Position numbers and translations under genes: made by a program. DNA of 64,000 nucleotides from Affinundibacterium nitidum (GTDB taxonomy: Bacteria > Pseudomonadota > Gammaproteobacteria > Burkholderiales > Burkholderiaceae_D), in NCBI RefSeq assembly GCF_014284155.1, contig NZ_JACOFZ010000004.1, forward strand, positions 248,001-312,000, read 5' to 3'. Below, one piece after another: positions 1-9,707 of this stretch. How positions within the stretch are numbered: the first letter of the stretch is position 1; the number at the start of each line of letters is the position of its first letter. The notes below the pieces were generated by a model. The model made no database searches, was not told the origin of the DNA, and saw nothing but the letters and a program-made list of their open reading frames with translations.

Positions 1-867
1 CCAGTGTTGGTTTCTGGTACTGATGGCGTTGGTACTAAGTTGAAATTGGCCTTCCACTTGAACCGTCACGATACAGTCGGCGTTGATTTGGTGGCGATGA
101 GCGTCAACGATATTTTGGTGCAAGGCGCTGAACCATTGTTTTTCCTCGACTATTTCGCCTGCGGTAAACTCGACGTCGCTACTGCAACTGACGTCATCAA
201 GGGTATTGCATTTGGTTGCGAACAAGCAGGTTGCGCTTTGATCGGTGGCGAAACTGCTGAAATGCCTTCTATGTATCCTGAGGGCGAATACGATTTAGCT
301 GGGTTTGCAGTTGGCGCAGTAGAAAAGTCTAAAATTATCGACGGCAGCAAAATCGTTCCAGGCGATGTCATTCTTGGTTTAGCTTCTTCCGGCATCCATT
401 CCAACGGTTTTTCTTTGGTGCGTAAGATCATCGAGGTTGCGAACCCAGATTTGAACGCAGATTTTCATGGTCGTAGCTTGGCGGATGCTTTGATCGCGCC
501 AACTCGTATCTATGTCAAACCATTGTTGGCTTTGATGGCTAGCATGGAAGTTAAAGGTATGGCGCATATCACAGGTGGTGGATTGGTCGAAAATGTGCCG
601 CGTGTATTGGGCGATAAATTGACAGCAGTGCTTGATAGTACGAGCTGGGAATTACCACCTTTGTTTAAGTGGTTGCAACAGCATGGCGGTGTAGCCGATG
701 CTGAAATGCATCGTGTGTTCAACTGCGGTATTGGTATGGTGGTGATTGTAGCGGCAGATCAAGCAGAGGCAGCGATGACACAATTGTCAGCGGCTGGCGA
801 AACTGTATATAAAATCGGTGCGATTCGTGCACGTGAAGGTAACGAACATCAAACGATTGTTGTGTAA
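1..867 (+). CDS. purM: Phosphoribosylformylglycinamidine cyclo-ligase (AIR synthase), 5' truncated by window edge
   Basis: PurM closes the imidazole ring in step five of de novo purine synthesis, using ATP to turn FGAM into AIR in the cytoplasm. The reading frame is already open at base 1, and the first visible residues ([17 protein letters not shown]) match an internal part of PurM, the glycine-rich GTDGVGTK nucleotide-binding region. About 55-60 N-terminal residues therefore lie outside the window. Further family signatures follow: [50 protein letters not shown]-like ([10 protein letters not shown]) and [15 protein letters not shown]. The visible 288 codons plus the missing part fit the usual length of about 345 residues. 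An intrinsic terminator follows 22 bases after the stop, so this is the last gene of its transcript. Confidence 0.97.
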   Translation, partial: PVLVSGTDGVGTKLKLAFHLNRHDTVGVDLVAMSVNDILVQGAEPLFFLDYFACGKLDVATATDVIKGIAFGCEQAGCALIGGETAEMPSMYPEGEYDLAGFAVGAVEKSKIIDGSKIVPGDVILGLASSGIHSNGFSLVRKIIEVANPDLNADFHGRSLADALIAPTRIYVKPLLALMASMEVKGMAHITGGGLVENVPRVLGDKLTAVLDSTSWELPPLFKWLQQHGGVADAEMHRVFNCGIGMVVIVAADQAEAAMTQLSAAGETVYKIGAIRAREGNEHQTIVV

Positions 868-888
868 CTCTGCACGATGATGATCACA

Positions 889-922
889 AAAAAGCAGACC
901 ATGTAGGTCTGCTTTTTTTATT
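889..922 (+). terminator. Intrinsic terminator after purM
   Basis: A perfect 12-base stem (889-900 with 906-917) with a 5-base loop runs into a T-rich tract. The A-rich left side means it could also serve the minus-strand gene ending at 965. Confidence 0.85.
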
Positions 923-964
923 GGCGACTTTCGATTTGAACTCGAGCCGTAATATGGACTTTAT

Positions 965-1489
965 TTATTGCGCCAACGATTCCCATAAGTTGTCCCAGTC
1001 TTCGCCCTTGAAGGTGCCGTCGCGGCGCAAAATCAACTCACCTTTACTATTGATGACGAAGTGAACTGGTCCTGTCGAGACATTACCAAATCCGTCTAAG
1101 CTATTGAGGTTGCCTTTCCATAACAAAGGAAATTGTTGATTTTTTGGGGTGCTCAAGGCAACGATTTTGGCATAGGTCTCAAAGTCGCTTTTTGTTTTAT
1201 CGATATTGACACCAACCAGAACAAATTTTTTGGCTGCGTTGTCGCGATAAAATTCGCGCATCAATTTCAAGTCGCGTTCGCACACTGTGCAAGCAGCGCC
1301 ATAGAAACTAACTAGAACAGTCTTTCCAGCATAAGTCTTGAGATCGAAATTCGCTCCATTGCTGTCAGTGCCAATCAACTTGATTTGGTTTGATTGGGTC
1401 ACAGCCTTACTTTGTGCAGAGTGGGCAGGTGTTTGAGCCAGAAGGGCAGAGATGCCAATGGCAAGTGCAACAAAGAAATGTTTTTTCAT
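965..1489 (-). CDS. Exported TlpA/ResA-like thioredoxin-fold protein
   Basis: A periplasmic thiol-disulfide oxidoreductase of the TlpA/peroxiredoxin-like superfamily. The proposed start gives 174 residues with a clear signal peptide (MKKHFFVALAIG followed by a hydrophobic core and PAHSA before the mature part). The open frame continues 50 codons upstream, but that extension is basic and unlike an export signal, so I prefer the internal ATG at 1489. A CxxC active site, C67-T-V-C70, sits in the context FYGAACTVC just after a beta strand (KTVLVSFYG), as in TlpA and ResA. The C-terminal part (PVHFVINSKGELILRRDG) is the typical last strand-turn of the fold. The partner protein is unknown. Family members reduce cytochrome c or copper-site apoproteins, but nothing nearby fixes the substrate. 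Confidence 0.8.
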   Translation of the reverse strand: MKKHFFVALAIGISALLAQTPAHSAQSKAVTQSNQIKLIGTDSNGANFDLKTYAGKTVLVSFYGAACTVCERDLKLMREFYRDNAAKKFVLVGVNIDKTKSDFETYAKIVALSTPKNQQFPLLWKGNLNSLDGFGNVSTGPVHFVINSKGELILRRDGTFKGEDWDNLWESLAQ

Positions 1490-1661
1490 GAAAATGAGAA
1501 ATGGTGAAGTGAGCCGTAAGTGTAATGCATTTGGCATTTGTCGGTATGCATGCCGGATTCTTACATCATTTTGTTCAAAAAAACGAAAAAATGAAGTCAA
1601 TCTGTTTATTCTAAGACGGAAAATGGCGCTCGCCATCAAGCGATGACCAGACTTTTGATTC

Positions 1662-3101
1662 TTAATGTTTCAGTAGACGAATATTTCGCCAAGCACGCTC
1701 ACGTGTCTCGATCGCATTGCTCAATACGGAACTGCGTTCGATTGGCGGTGACGCAAGTCCACTGGTGCTGCATGTACCTGTTTGCGAATAATTGATGGCA
1801 TTGGCCAATAATCGTTCATTGCTGCTACCGAGTGGATTTTCCAAGTCGTCACTACTTGCACAGGTCGGCGCGAAACCATTGACATATCCTCCGTTGCCTT
1901 GATCGTTCACACCTGAGAACTCGATGGCGAAATAGGCCGTGCCACAGTTGTCAGCTTGGATAAAACCATACGGTTTCCCGCAGGTTGTGCCGCCAATGGT
2001 AATGACCTGCACAAACGGCGATAGTCCGTTAATAATGGACTCACTTGCTGAGCAGGTACGCGACGAAGTCAATACGAAAACGCGACTCAAATTTAATTGC
2101 GGTAAAGCCTGGCCATTTCGGGCTTTGTTCGTGTAAAGGTCGCGGCTTTGTGAAGTCTTTTCGGGGTGCTTGTCGTTGAACTGTAGTTGTTCAAATACGC
2201 GCCCCTGGACCTTGCTACCTGCGATCATGGAAGCAACTTCATTCGCAATGTATAAGTAGCCGCCTCCGTTGTAGCGCAAATCAATGACTAAATCATCGAT
2301 ACCGCTTTGCTTGAATTCTTGCATCGTATTGATTAAAGGAGCTTCTGCGGTTGCAATATGGTCTGTGAATACAAGGTAACCTAATTTGCGGTTCGAGCTT
2401 GTCGTGATGATTGAATTTTGCAGTACGGGGTAACTCGTAATAGAAGTCGAGACAAGTTCAACCGAGCGCGTGCTCATTGCCCCGTTATCTTTGACTTGTA
2501 GTATGGTCTTCACGCCAGCTTTGTCTGGATACAATGCCGCGATTTGTGTATCCCGTGAGAGTGTCTCAATTGCAGCACCGTTAATACCGATGATTCGGGT
2601 TCCACGTTGTAGGTTTTGTGTTGCAGCTGGTGAATTGGGCTGAACATAGGTGACACGCAAGCTGCCATTTTGATTGACCAATTCGTAGCCAAAGCCGATT
2701 TCTGCCCCAGAATCAAAATAGTTATTGATTTCTTCTGTGCTACCGGTAAAGCTGAAGCGGTCTTTAGATTTGACCAGTAGGGCATCGAAGTATGCCTGTG
2801 GACTGCTGTAGCTCGTTGCTGGGACCTCGACAATTTCTCTGTACCAGAGATAGACATCGTTTAAATGGGCGCGAACCCAAGCCTTTTCACCTGTCGGTGT
2901 ACACACATTTGCCAGTTGATCAGGATTGCCAATGCTGCCGTTATTTGTGCTCCCACCATTCACAACGCTACAAAGTGCACTGTTGTTATTGCAAGAATTA
3001 ATTGAGGCGGGTGTACTACCACCACCGCCGCCGCAGCTGGTCAAAGCCAGCAATCCTGTCAATGCAAGGGAGTAAGCGAAGGCTTTTTGAGGATTCAACA
3101 T
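1662..3101 (-). CDS. S41-family (C-terminal-processing type) serine peptidase, lipoprotein
   Basis: A 479-residue exported peptidase anchored as a lipoprotein. The N-terminus has a hydrophobic segment ending in the lipobox A-L-T-S-C23, then a low-complexity G/S/N linker. A PDZ-like region lies at about 135-205 (VQPNSPAATQNLQRGTRIIGINGA has the PDZ carboxylate-loop pattern). The S41 core follows, with DLRYNGGG at about 274-281, the SASE catalytic serine motif (S351) and a lysine in TTCGKPYG (K376). The 25-residue spacing suits the Ser/Lys dyad of tail-specific proteases. Several Cys residues (C350, C374, C386, C414) could form disulfides in the envelope. It probably degrades periplasmic or extracellular proteins. 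It stands alone, divergent from tag across 237 bases. Confidence 0.85.
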   Translation of the reverse strand: MLNPQKAFAYSLALTGLLALTSCGGGGGSTPASINSCNNNSALCSVVNGGSTNNGSIGNPDQLANVCTPTGEKAWVRAHLNDVYLWYREIVEVPATSYSSPQAYFDALLVKSKDRFSFTGSTEEINNYFDSGAEIGFGYELVNQNGSLRVTYVQPNSPAATQNLQRGTRIIGINGAAIETLSRDTQIAALYPDKAGVKTILQVKDNGAMSTRSVELVSTSITSYPVLQNSIITTSSNRKLGYLVFTDHIATAEAPLINTMQEFKQSGIDDLVIDLRYNGGGYLYIANEVASMIAGSKVQGRVFEQLQFNDKHPEKTSQSRDLYTNKARNGQALPQLNLSRVFVLTSSRTCSASESIINGLSPFVQVITIGGTTCGKPYGFIQADNCGTAYFAIEFSGVNDQGNGGYVNGFAPTCASSDDLENPLGSSNERLLANAINYSQTGTCSTSGLASPPIERSSVLSNAIETRERAWRNIRLLKH

Positions 3102-3338
3102 GATAACTTGTGCTCCGCAAAGTGGAATTGTTAATGACAGATGTGTATTGAACTAGTGTCTGACAAGTATAATCGAAGTAATTATAAACTTGTGTGATTC
3201 GCAATGCTAAACGTCGCGGGTCAAACAAAGGCTTTTGAAGTTAAGTCAATATGCATTGACGTTCAGTAGCTGTTGATCTGTTTATGTTTCAGAAGACTTA
3301 GGCTAACTTCTTGGAATGTAGTAGAACCTGGGGAAAAT

Positions 3339-3914
3339 ATGTCAGTCAGACGATGTACTTGGGCGAATCCCGCCAATCCGTTGTATCTCGAATACCACGA
3401 CCACGAGTGGGGAGTTCCTTGCCACGATGAGCGTCAATTGTTTGAAATGTTGAATTTAGAAGGCGCACAGGCTGGTCTAAGTTGGGAAACGGTACTTAAT
3501 AAACGCGAAAACTATCGCTTAGCTTTCGATCGATTCGACCCCCAAAAAATTATTCGATATGATGAGAAAAAAGTCGAGAGTTTGATGCAAAACGCAGGCA
3601 TCATTCGCAACCGGTTAAAGATCAATGCGGTGATTGTCAATGCGCGTGCCTACTTGGAACTGTGCAAAGACGTTGGCAGTCTCGATGCCTATCTCTGGGG
3701 GCATGTCGATGGTAAACCTCTTGTGAATTTGGATGGGCGTATCGTGACTAGTCCCTTATCAGATCAAATTTCCAAAGACCTTAAAAAACGTGGGTTTAAA
3801 TTTGTTGGATCGACGATTATCTATGCTTATATGCAGGCAATTGGGATGGTCAATGATCATTCGCGCGAGTGTGATTGGCATCCAAATAATCGTCAAAGCA
3901 AAGCGAAGAAATGA
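3339..3914 (+). CDS. tag: DNA-3-methyladenine glycosylase I
   Basis: TAG excises 3-methyladenine from alkylated DNA at the start of base excision repair. The chosen ATG at 3339 follows a purine-rich GGGG site, and the protein of 191 residues starts MSVRRCTWANPANPLYLEYHDHEWGVP-like, matching the family N-terminus. The zinc-snap ligands are visible: C6 and H20 near the N-terminus and H/C in VNDHSREC near the C-terminus. The substrate-pocket signature LEGAQAGLSWETVL carries the conserved Glu and Trp, and KKRGFKFVG is the helix-hairpin region. The next gene begins inside this stop codon (ATGA overlap), so the two are translationally coupled. Confidence 0.95.
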   Translation: MSVRRCTWANPANPLYLEYHDHEWGVPCHDERQLFEMLNLEGAQAGLSWETVLNKRENYRLAFDRFDPQKIIRYDEKKVESLMQNAGIIRNRLKINAVIVNARAYLELCKDVGSLDAYLWGHVDGKPLVNLDGRIVTSPLSDQISKDLKKRGFKFVGSTIIYAYMQAIGMVNDHSRECDWHPNNRQSKAKK

Positions 3915-4714
3915 GCGTGAGTAAATCAAAGAAAATCACTAAGGCAAAAGTAGATATCGTTGAGCATCCCGATGTCTTTGTTTCGGAGTTTCGTGGCGTC
4001 CGTTCTTTGCATCTGGCAAGTGAAATCAATTCCGATACCTCAACCGCACCTATTCAAGGTTCGATGCGTTTAGCTGTGCCTGATCAAATTGAACTTGAAT
4101 ACGTACAGCAGATGAATGTATGGATGCTGTTCAACATGGTGCCGCAACATATTGTGCAACTAGGCTTGGGTGCGGCCTCGCTCACTAAGTTTTGCTATCG
4201 AAATTTTCCTCAGTCGAAAGTGACTGCCGTCGATTTAAATCCTAAAGTCATTGCGATGTGTCGCGAGCAGTTCAAACTGCCCGACGATGATGAACGTCTA
4301 CAGGTATTGGAAATGGATGCCTTTGACTTTGTGAAGCAATCACAGCGCCACGGAAGTCTCGATGTTATTCAAGTAGATTTATACGACGCTGAGGCCGAGG
4401 GACCGGTGCTAGATAGCCCTGAGTTTTATCAGGCATGTGCGGATTGCCTCAACGAAACGGGTATGTTGACAGTCAATTTGTTCGCGAATGATTTGCAACG
4501 TCAGAAAAATATCGAAGCAATGCAAGCCTGCTTTGATGTCGTGGTGTGGTTGCCCGAGGTGCACGATGCTAACGTGGTGGCAATCGCATTCAAGATGGCG
4601 CCGGAAGTGGACTTCGATGTCTTATATCAACGGGCGGCTATTTTGCGAGTGAACTACAAGCTGCAAGCGCCAATTTGGGTGAATGGCTTAAAAGAGTGGA
4701 TGCTGCGTGATTAG
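3911..4714 (+). CDS. Spermidine-synthase-like class I SAM-fold protein
   Basis: A 267-residue protein with the Rossmann core of spermidine synthases and related aminopropyl- or methyltransferases. HIVQLGLGAASLTKFCY is the glycine-rich motif I, VTAVDLNPKVIAMCREQF carries the acidic residue that binds the ribose of AdoMet or dcAdoMet, and LEMDAFDFV and IQVDLYDAEAEGPVLDSPEFY correspond to the DA(x)DF and D-x-Y-D motifs of SpeE. It is shorter than SpeE and lacks an obvious N-terminal beta domain. Substrate cannot be assigned. The four-base overlap with tag implies co-translation, a pairing whose functional meaning is unclear. Confidence 0.75.
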   Translation: MSVSKSKKITKAKVDIVEHPDVFVSEFRGVRSLHLASEINSDTSTAPIQGSMRLAVPDQIELEYVQQMNVWMLFNMVPQHIVQLGLGAASLTKFCYRNFPQSKVTAVDLNPKVIAMCREQFKLPDDDERLQVLEMDAFDFVKQSQRHGSLDVIQVDLYDAEAEGPVLDSPEFYQACADCLNETGMLTVNLFANDLQRQKNIEAMQACFDVVVWLPEVHDANVVAIAFKMAPEVDFDVLYQRAAILRVNYKLQAPIWVNGLKEWMLRD

Positions 4715-4811
4715 GCGTAAACGAGGCGGGGAACTTCTTTGAAAAGACTTAGTCTGAGTACCTTGTACATGTAGAAATAAGTAAGAAAAACCAATTACCT
4801 AGGGATGAACG

Positions 4812-5948
4812 ATGAATATGAATAAAAAAACGTGGATCGTCAGTGCGGGCCTCTTGGCCATTCAGTTGGCTTTTGCTGGCAGTGTTTGGGCTCAAAAGGC
4901 GGAGACCAAAGATGCTGCGATCCCGCCCGCGGTGCAGGCGACGTTGAATCAAATTTCTGCGCAGTCAATGCGTGGACACATGGGTTTTTTGGCATCTGAT
5001 TTGCTGGAAGGTCGTAATACCCCATCTCGTGGACTGGATTTGGCAGCTGAGTATATCGCTGCACAATTTAAAGTCGCTGGCTTAGAGCCCGCAGGTGACA
5101 ATGGTTACTTTCAAATGGCAGACTGGGACGAGCTCGCGAAGAATCTCCCACGTCGTCCAGGAACGCCACCGCCACCGGCAAAAGCCGAAGGGGTGCCACA
5201 TGACATGGTTAAAAATGTGGTCGGTGTGTTGCGTGGTTCTGATCCAGTTTTGAAAGACACTTATGTGTTGGTTACAGCTCACTACGACCACATTGGTATG
5301 AAACCGAGCGGTGATGGTGATCGCATTTTTAATGGTGCAAACGACGATGCGAGCGGTACCGTTTCAGTTATCGAATTAGCGAAAGCCTTCGCGAGCATGA
5401 AAGAGCGTCCAAAACGTTCTATTGTTTTCATGACATTTTTTGGCGAAGAAAAAGGCTTGGTCGGTTCCCGTTACTATGGAGCGCATCCTATTTTTCCTAT
5501 TGAGAAAACTGTCGCAGGCATTAATATCGAACAAGTTGGACGCACGGACGACTCCGAAGGCGCACAAGTTGCATCCGTTGGTGTTACCGGTTTTGATTTT
5601 TCTGAAGTGGGTGCCATTATTAAAGCGGCTGGTGTGAAAACTGGCATCAATGTTTGGAAACATCCAGTCAATAGTGATCGTTATTTTGGCGCAAGCGATA
5701 ATCAAGCCTTGGCGGATCAAGGTATCCCTGCTCACACGATCAGTGTGGCATATGGTTTTCCTGACTACCATGGTGTCGGTGACGAAGCGAACAAGATTGA
5801 TTATGAAAATATGGCCAAAGTCGATCGCGCGGTGGCGCTCGCAGTGGCAACGATCGCTAACGATACGAATGCGCCAAAATGGGATGAGGGAAATCCCAAA
5901 GCAGCAAAATATTTGAAAGCTTGGAAAGAGCGTCAAGGCGCTAAATAA
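4812..5948 (+). CDS. Exported M28-family zinc aminopeptidase/peptidase
   Basis: A secreted metallopeptidase of 378 residues. A signal peptide (about residues 1-28, ending VWAQ) follows a good AGGGA ribosome site. The M28 dizinc core is seen in order: H157 in VTAHYDH, the bridging aspartate in GANDDASG (178-179), the Glu pair in FFGEEKG (E212/E213), an acidic ligand in NIEQVGR (E240) and the final His in DYHGVGD (H320). The usual Asp/Glu before the glycine of NxxxxG appears as E240. Family members remove N-terminal residues from peptides in the periplasm or medium. An intrinsic terminator 17 bases downstream makes it monocistronic. It is one of several exported peptidases in the first 20 kb. 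Confidence 0.9.
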   Translation: MNMNKKTWIVSAGLLAIQLAFAGSVWAQKAETKDAAIPPAVQATLNQISAQSMRGHMGFLASDLLEGRNTPSRGLDLAAEYIAAQFKVAGLEPAGDNGYFQMADWDELAKNLPRRPGTPPPPAKAEGVPHDMVKNVVGVLRGSDPVLKDTYVLVTAHYDHIGMKPSGDGDRIFNGANDDASGTVSVIELAKAFASMKERPKRSIVFMTFFGEEKGLVGSRYYGAHPIFPIEKTVAGINIEQVGRTDDSEGAQVASVGVTGFDFSEVGAIIKAAGVKTGINVWKHPVNSDRYFGASDNQALADQGIPAHTISVAYGFPDYHGVGDEANKIDYENMAKVDRAVALAVATIANDTNAPKWDEGNPKAAKYLKAWKERQGAK

Positions 5949-5964
5949 GTTTTCATCTTGATTG

Positions 5965-5996
5965 AAGGCGCAGAATAGTTCTGCGCCTTTTTCTTT
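5965..5996 (+). terminator. Intrinsic terminator after the M28 peptidase
   Basis: A perfect 11-base stem (5965-5975 with 5979-5989), three-base loop, then a T-rich run. Confidence 0.88.
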
Positions 5997-6041
5997 GGGT
6001 CTTTGTTTTTCAATCGACCGTTTTCGTTTTAGTGGAATGTC

Positions 6042-7745
6042 ATGTTTAATTTCAACTCATCAGTAAGACCAACACGCTTACTCGCGTACGCTTTGATAGC
6101 GTCTGTCTTGGGCTTTCAGTCAACATCAAGCTTCGCTGCGGATAAATCGCCATGGCCACAAACGCGGTTTGAACAAAATAATTATCAGACGACGAGCACC
6201 GTAGCTGATGTTGATATCTTCATGTCGGCCTTGATGAAGAAAGATAAATCCTTGCAGGTGTACTTGCCGAAAAATGCGCCACGTACGACCGAGACCGGGC
6301 AACCGCTGAACGCATGGCGCTTAGCGGCGACGGGTAAAGATCCGCTTCGTGTGTATATCAACGCGGGTATCCATGCCGGAGAGGTTGAAGGTAAAGATGC
6401 GATGCAATTGATTATGCGTGAGCTATTGCAAGGGAAGTACCCCGAGATTCGTCAAGCGATTGAGATCGTGACTTTGCCGACCTATAACGCAGATGGCGCC
6501 GATGCGCAAGACCCCGCCAATCGCCGTCATCAACCCAATCCGGAAGGTGGTGTTGGACCGCGTGAAAATGCATTTGGCATTGATTTGAATCGCGACATGA
6601 TGAAAGCGGCTGCGGCCAATACTCGTTGGATGTTGGCGATGTACCAAGATTTTCAGCCCGCTGCAGTGTTTGATTTGCATACTACCAACGGCAGTTATCA
6701 TGGCTTCCATATCACCTATGAGCCAGCGTGGGCAACGGGGGGAGACGCCAGCCTACAAAGCTTGAATCGCACGATGTTGACTGATGTGCGCTCGACGATG
6801 GCTGCGCGTGGTATGCCGACTTATGACTACGGAAATTTTCGCTACAACAAAGATAAACAAATTGATGGTTGGGAATCGGCTTTTTCTACGCCTAATCTGG
6901 TCAGTAATTATCCAACGTTGCAGTACGCCTTAGGTGTTTTGGTCGAAACCTATGTGTACCGCACATATCCGCAAAGAATTGAAGATAATCGTTTATATGT
7001 GGTGGAATTATTGCGCTGGCTGGCGAAGCACAAAGACGCGGTCAAACAAGAACAATTCGCAGCGCGTGAACGTTGGTCTGCCCAATGGAAAGCTCAAACA
7101 GCGCGCTTGCCTTTGCGTACTGAAATGACGCTCGCTGAAAACTATGTATTCGATGTGGTTGACCCTATTAAAGACGCGAATGGCCAGATCATCGGTGAAA
7201 AATCAAGAACCAAAATGGAATTGCCGGCCTATGTTGCGTTTAAAGCCGTCGATGAAATCGCCATACCCCAAGGCTATTTGGTTGATCCCGCCTATGCTGA
7301 AAAATTGCGTCCGATACTCGAGGCGCATGGTCTGAAAGTGTATCCCGGTTCGGCGAGACCGAAAGACCAAAGCTTGATGTATTTCCACGAGAGTGATCGA
7401 CAAGTTGCAAAAGACACTTTTCAGGGAATTTTTACAGTGCAAATTAAGGGTGCTTGGAAAGATCAACTTCCAGAAAAACGCGCGGGCTATACTTGGACCA
7501 AAGACACTCTAGACCGCGCTTTATATGTTCCCTTGAATCAGCCCTTAGGGCGACTGGGCTTTTATTTGCTCGATCCACGTAGCGCGGATGGTTTGGTATT
7601 TTGGGGCTACCTGCATGCCTATTATGCGAGAGGTAAGGGCATGTGGGGGGAGCCACCACGACAACCTATTTTGGCTGTGGGCGGTATCACGAATGGGGTA
7701 GAAAAAGCTGCCGAGAGTCGTAAGCCTGAACGTGTGCAAGAGTAA
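6042..7745 (+). CDS. Exported M14-family zinc metallopeptidase
   Basis: A 567-residue secreted carboxypeptidase-like enzyme. A signal peptide covers about residues 1-33 (hydrophobic core YALIASVLGF, ending SFAAD). The M14 zinc site is complete: H111 and E114 in GIHAGEVEGKDA, then N183-R184 in DLNRD (substrate carboxylate clamp) and H213 in FDLHTTNG. E302 in VLVETYVY is in the right place for the catalytic glutamate. About 250 residues follow the catalytic domain, beyond the size of a minimal carboxypeptidase, and I do not recognise a named domain there. It has the same orientation as the upstream M28 peptidase but is separated from it by a terminator. Confidence 0.88.
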   Translation: MFNFNSSVRPTRLLAYALIASVLGFQSTSSFAADKSPWPQTRFEQNNYQTTSTVADVDIFMSALMKKDKSLQVYLPKNAPRTTETGQPLNAWRLAATGKDPLRVYINAGIHAGEVEGKDAMQLIMRELLQGKYPEIRQAIEIVTLPTYNADGADAQDPANRRHQPNPEGGVGPRENAFGIDLNRDMMKAAAANTRWMLAMYQDFQPAAVFDLHTTNGSYHGFHITYEPAWATGGDASLQSLNRTMLTDVRSTMAARGMPTYDYGNFRYNKDKQIDGWESAFSTPNLVSNYPTLQYALGVLVETYVYRTYPQRIEDNRLYVVELLRWLAKHKDAVKQEQFAARERWSAQWKAQTARLPLRTEMTLAENYVFDVVDPIKDANGQIIGEKSRTKMELPAYVAFKAVDEIAIPQGYLVDPAYAEKLRPILEAHGLKVYPGSARPKDQSLMYFHESDRQVAKDTFQGIFTVQIKGAWKDQLPEKRAGYTWTKDTLDRALYVPLNQPLGRLGFYLLDPRSADGLVFWGYLHAYYARGKGMWGEPPRQPILAVGGITNGVEKAAESRKPERVQE

Positions 7746-7916
7746 TCCTTCAAACTGAAACAAGGAAAGTTCTCGTACATCGATTTGCAAGAGCAATTTT
7801 ATTGAACTTGGTTTTTTGCTAAAAACGCCCAGATGAATGCGATAGAGAAGCGACACTTTCCTATTTTTTGTCGTGAGAAATTCTGGCCTCGTCAGGAAAT
7901 GCGCTAAAGTGCAAGG

Positions 7917-9707
7917 GTGTCTGATCGCTCCTTATCTCCTTGCATGAAGCCTCTTGAAGAAATTCAGTTAGACTCCAACCCCAGTGATGCTGATATTGCG
8001 CAGCTACGTTCTGGTTTGCATCTATACAATCGACAAGCAGTCGGCACACGCGATCTGCAAGCCTTGCAGTTCGTGCTTAAAAACAAAGAAGGAGAAGTTG
8101 TTGGTGGCCTTCTGGCAGATACCATTTGGCAATGGTTGGTGATCCATACACTGTGGATCAGCGATGAATGCCGTGGTCTCGGATATGGTGTGCAGCTTTT
8201 AGTCAAAGCTGAGCAGACGGCAATTGAGCGTGGATGTCTATTCTCTGCCTTAGAAACCTTTAGCTTTCAATCTCCTCGCTTCTATTATCGTCAGGGCTAT
8301 CGCGCCTACGGACAGCTTGACCACTTCCCCAAAGGTCATACACGGTTCTCTTTATGGAAGCCCTTGCAGTCACCGATACCATTTGCGCATGCGCAATTCG
8401 ACCGCGATAGTCAAGCCATCGAGCAGATTGGTCCTCAGAATAACATCGACATTGAGCAAAGCTTTTTCGCCTTACTTTATCAAACTAGCCTCGATATGTT
8501 GGAGCGGCACGACTTGGATAGTTTGTTGCAAACTATTGTCGAGCAAGCAGCGACGATTTTGGATGCACCGCTGACTGAAATTATGTTGGTCGACAAAGAC
8601 GAGCTCGTGGTGCGAGCATTCACAAAAAATCTCAGTCATCTCCAGGGAGATCGTGTTCGTCGTGGTGATGCTCTGGTTAGTTGGCGAGCTCATGATACAG
8701 GAATGCCCGCTATCATCGATGACTATTCCAAATGGGCCGGTCGCCGTGTGGTGTATGGTGACGCTGAACTATATGCGGTGGGTGATTTTCCTATTATGGC
8801 AGGGGACCGTTGTCTTGGAGTGCTAGGTTTAGGCAGAGTTCGTGAAGGCCATGTGTTTTCTCCGCTTGATATAGAACGCGGTATGCGTTTCTCTCGCTTG
8901 GCAGCGATGGTGATTGATCATGCTCAACTTCATGAAATTGCGCAGAAAGAAATCGCCTCGCGAAAATTAATCGAGGACGAGTTACGTCAACGCAATCATC
9001 AATTGGCAGAGCAAAACACAGAGCTCGACGCCTATGCACATAGTGTTGCGCATGATCTCAAAAATCCTTTAACCACCATACTTGGCTCACTTCGACTAGC
9101 ACGCGCGCGTTTGCATGAATTACCACAAAGCCAGCTACAAATTATGTTGGCAATGGCAGATCGAAATGCCGTAAAGATGCAAGAAATCATTGAAGCACTG
9201 CTTCTCATGGGGAGCGTGCGGAAAGAGTCTGATCTTAAATTGCAGAAGCTCGAGATGGGAGGCATTGTAAAAGAGGTGTTGCAGCGGCTCGAAGCACAAA
9301 TTCATGAGTCTGGTGCCCGTATTCATTACACAGATCATTGGTTGCCCGTGATGGGTATTAATGCTTGGGTCGAACAAGTGCTCATGAATTATGTGAGTAA
9401 CGCTCTGAAGTACGGAGGCGAGCCGCCTCATATCGATATCTTTTGCGAAATGAAATCGAACGGCACGGTGCGATACATTGTGGCTGATCGCGGGCCAGGG
9501 GTGAAACCCGAGGATGTGCCGGACTTGTTCGAAGCGTTTGAGCGCTTGGGTAACGACAGTAAAGAAGGGCATGGTGTAGGATTGTCTCTGGTTAAGCGTA
9601 TTGTCAACAAATTGGGTGGGGATGTGGCTTACCAAGCTAGACCCGATGGTGGAAGTGAATTCAGTTTTGAACTGCTCTCGGCAAGTTCCATTTCTGGCTT
9701 GAAATAG
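7917..9707 (+). CDS. GNAT acetyltransferase - GAF - histidine kinase fusion
   Basis: A 596-residue cytoplasmic multidomain protein. Residues about 20-150 form a GNAT N-acetyltransferase domain, with the acetyl-CoA loop pattern in SDECRGLGYGVQLL and the C-terminal FYYRQGYRAYGQL strand. Residues about 185-335 are GAF-like (TSLDMLERHDLDSLLQTIVE onward). A coiled linker leads to the HisKA dimerisation helix with H379 in AHDLKNPLT, and then an HATPase_c domain with the N box NYVSNALKYGG, G1 DRGPGV and G2 GHGVGLSLVKR. No transmembrane segment is seen, so it should be soluble. The GTG at 7917 is used here; an ATG at 7944 is equally plausible because neither has a convincing ribosome site. No response regulator lies beside it. 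Signal and target are unknown. Confidence 0.85.
   Translation: MSDRSLSPCMKPLEEIQLDSNPSDADIAQLRSGLHLYNRQAVGTRDLQALQFVLKNKEGEVVGGLLADTIWQWLVIHTLWISDECRGLGYGVQLLVKAEQTAIERGCLFSALETFSFQSPRFYYRQGYRAYGQLDHFPKGHTRFSLWKPLQSPIPFAHAQFDRDSQAIEQIGPQNNIDIEQSFFALLYQTSLDMLERHDLDSLLQTIVEQAATILDAPLTEIMLVDKDELVVRAFTKNLSHLQGDRVRRGDALVSWRAHDTGMPAIIDDYSKWAGRRVVYGDAELYAVGDFPIMAGDRCLGVLGLGRVREGHVFSPLDIERGMRFSRLAAMVIDHAQLHEIAQKEIASRKLIEDELRQRNHQLAEQNTELDAYAHSVAHDLKNPLTTILGSLRLARARLHELPQSQLQIMLAMADRNAVKMQEIIEALLLMGSVRKESDLKLQKLEMGGIVKEVLQRLEAQIHESGARIHYTDHWLPVMGINAWVEQVLMNYVSNALKYGGEPPHIDIFCEMKSNGTVRYIVADRGPGVKPEDVPDLFEAFERLGNDSKEGHGVGLSLVKRIVNKLGGDVAYQARPDGGSEFSFELLSASSISGLK

Noticed and set aside
5376-5936. 186-codon minus-strand frame in the M28 peptidase gene
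   Set aside because: Antisense to a gene with complete catalytic motifs.
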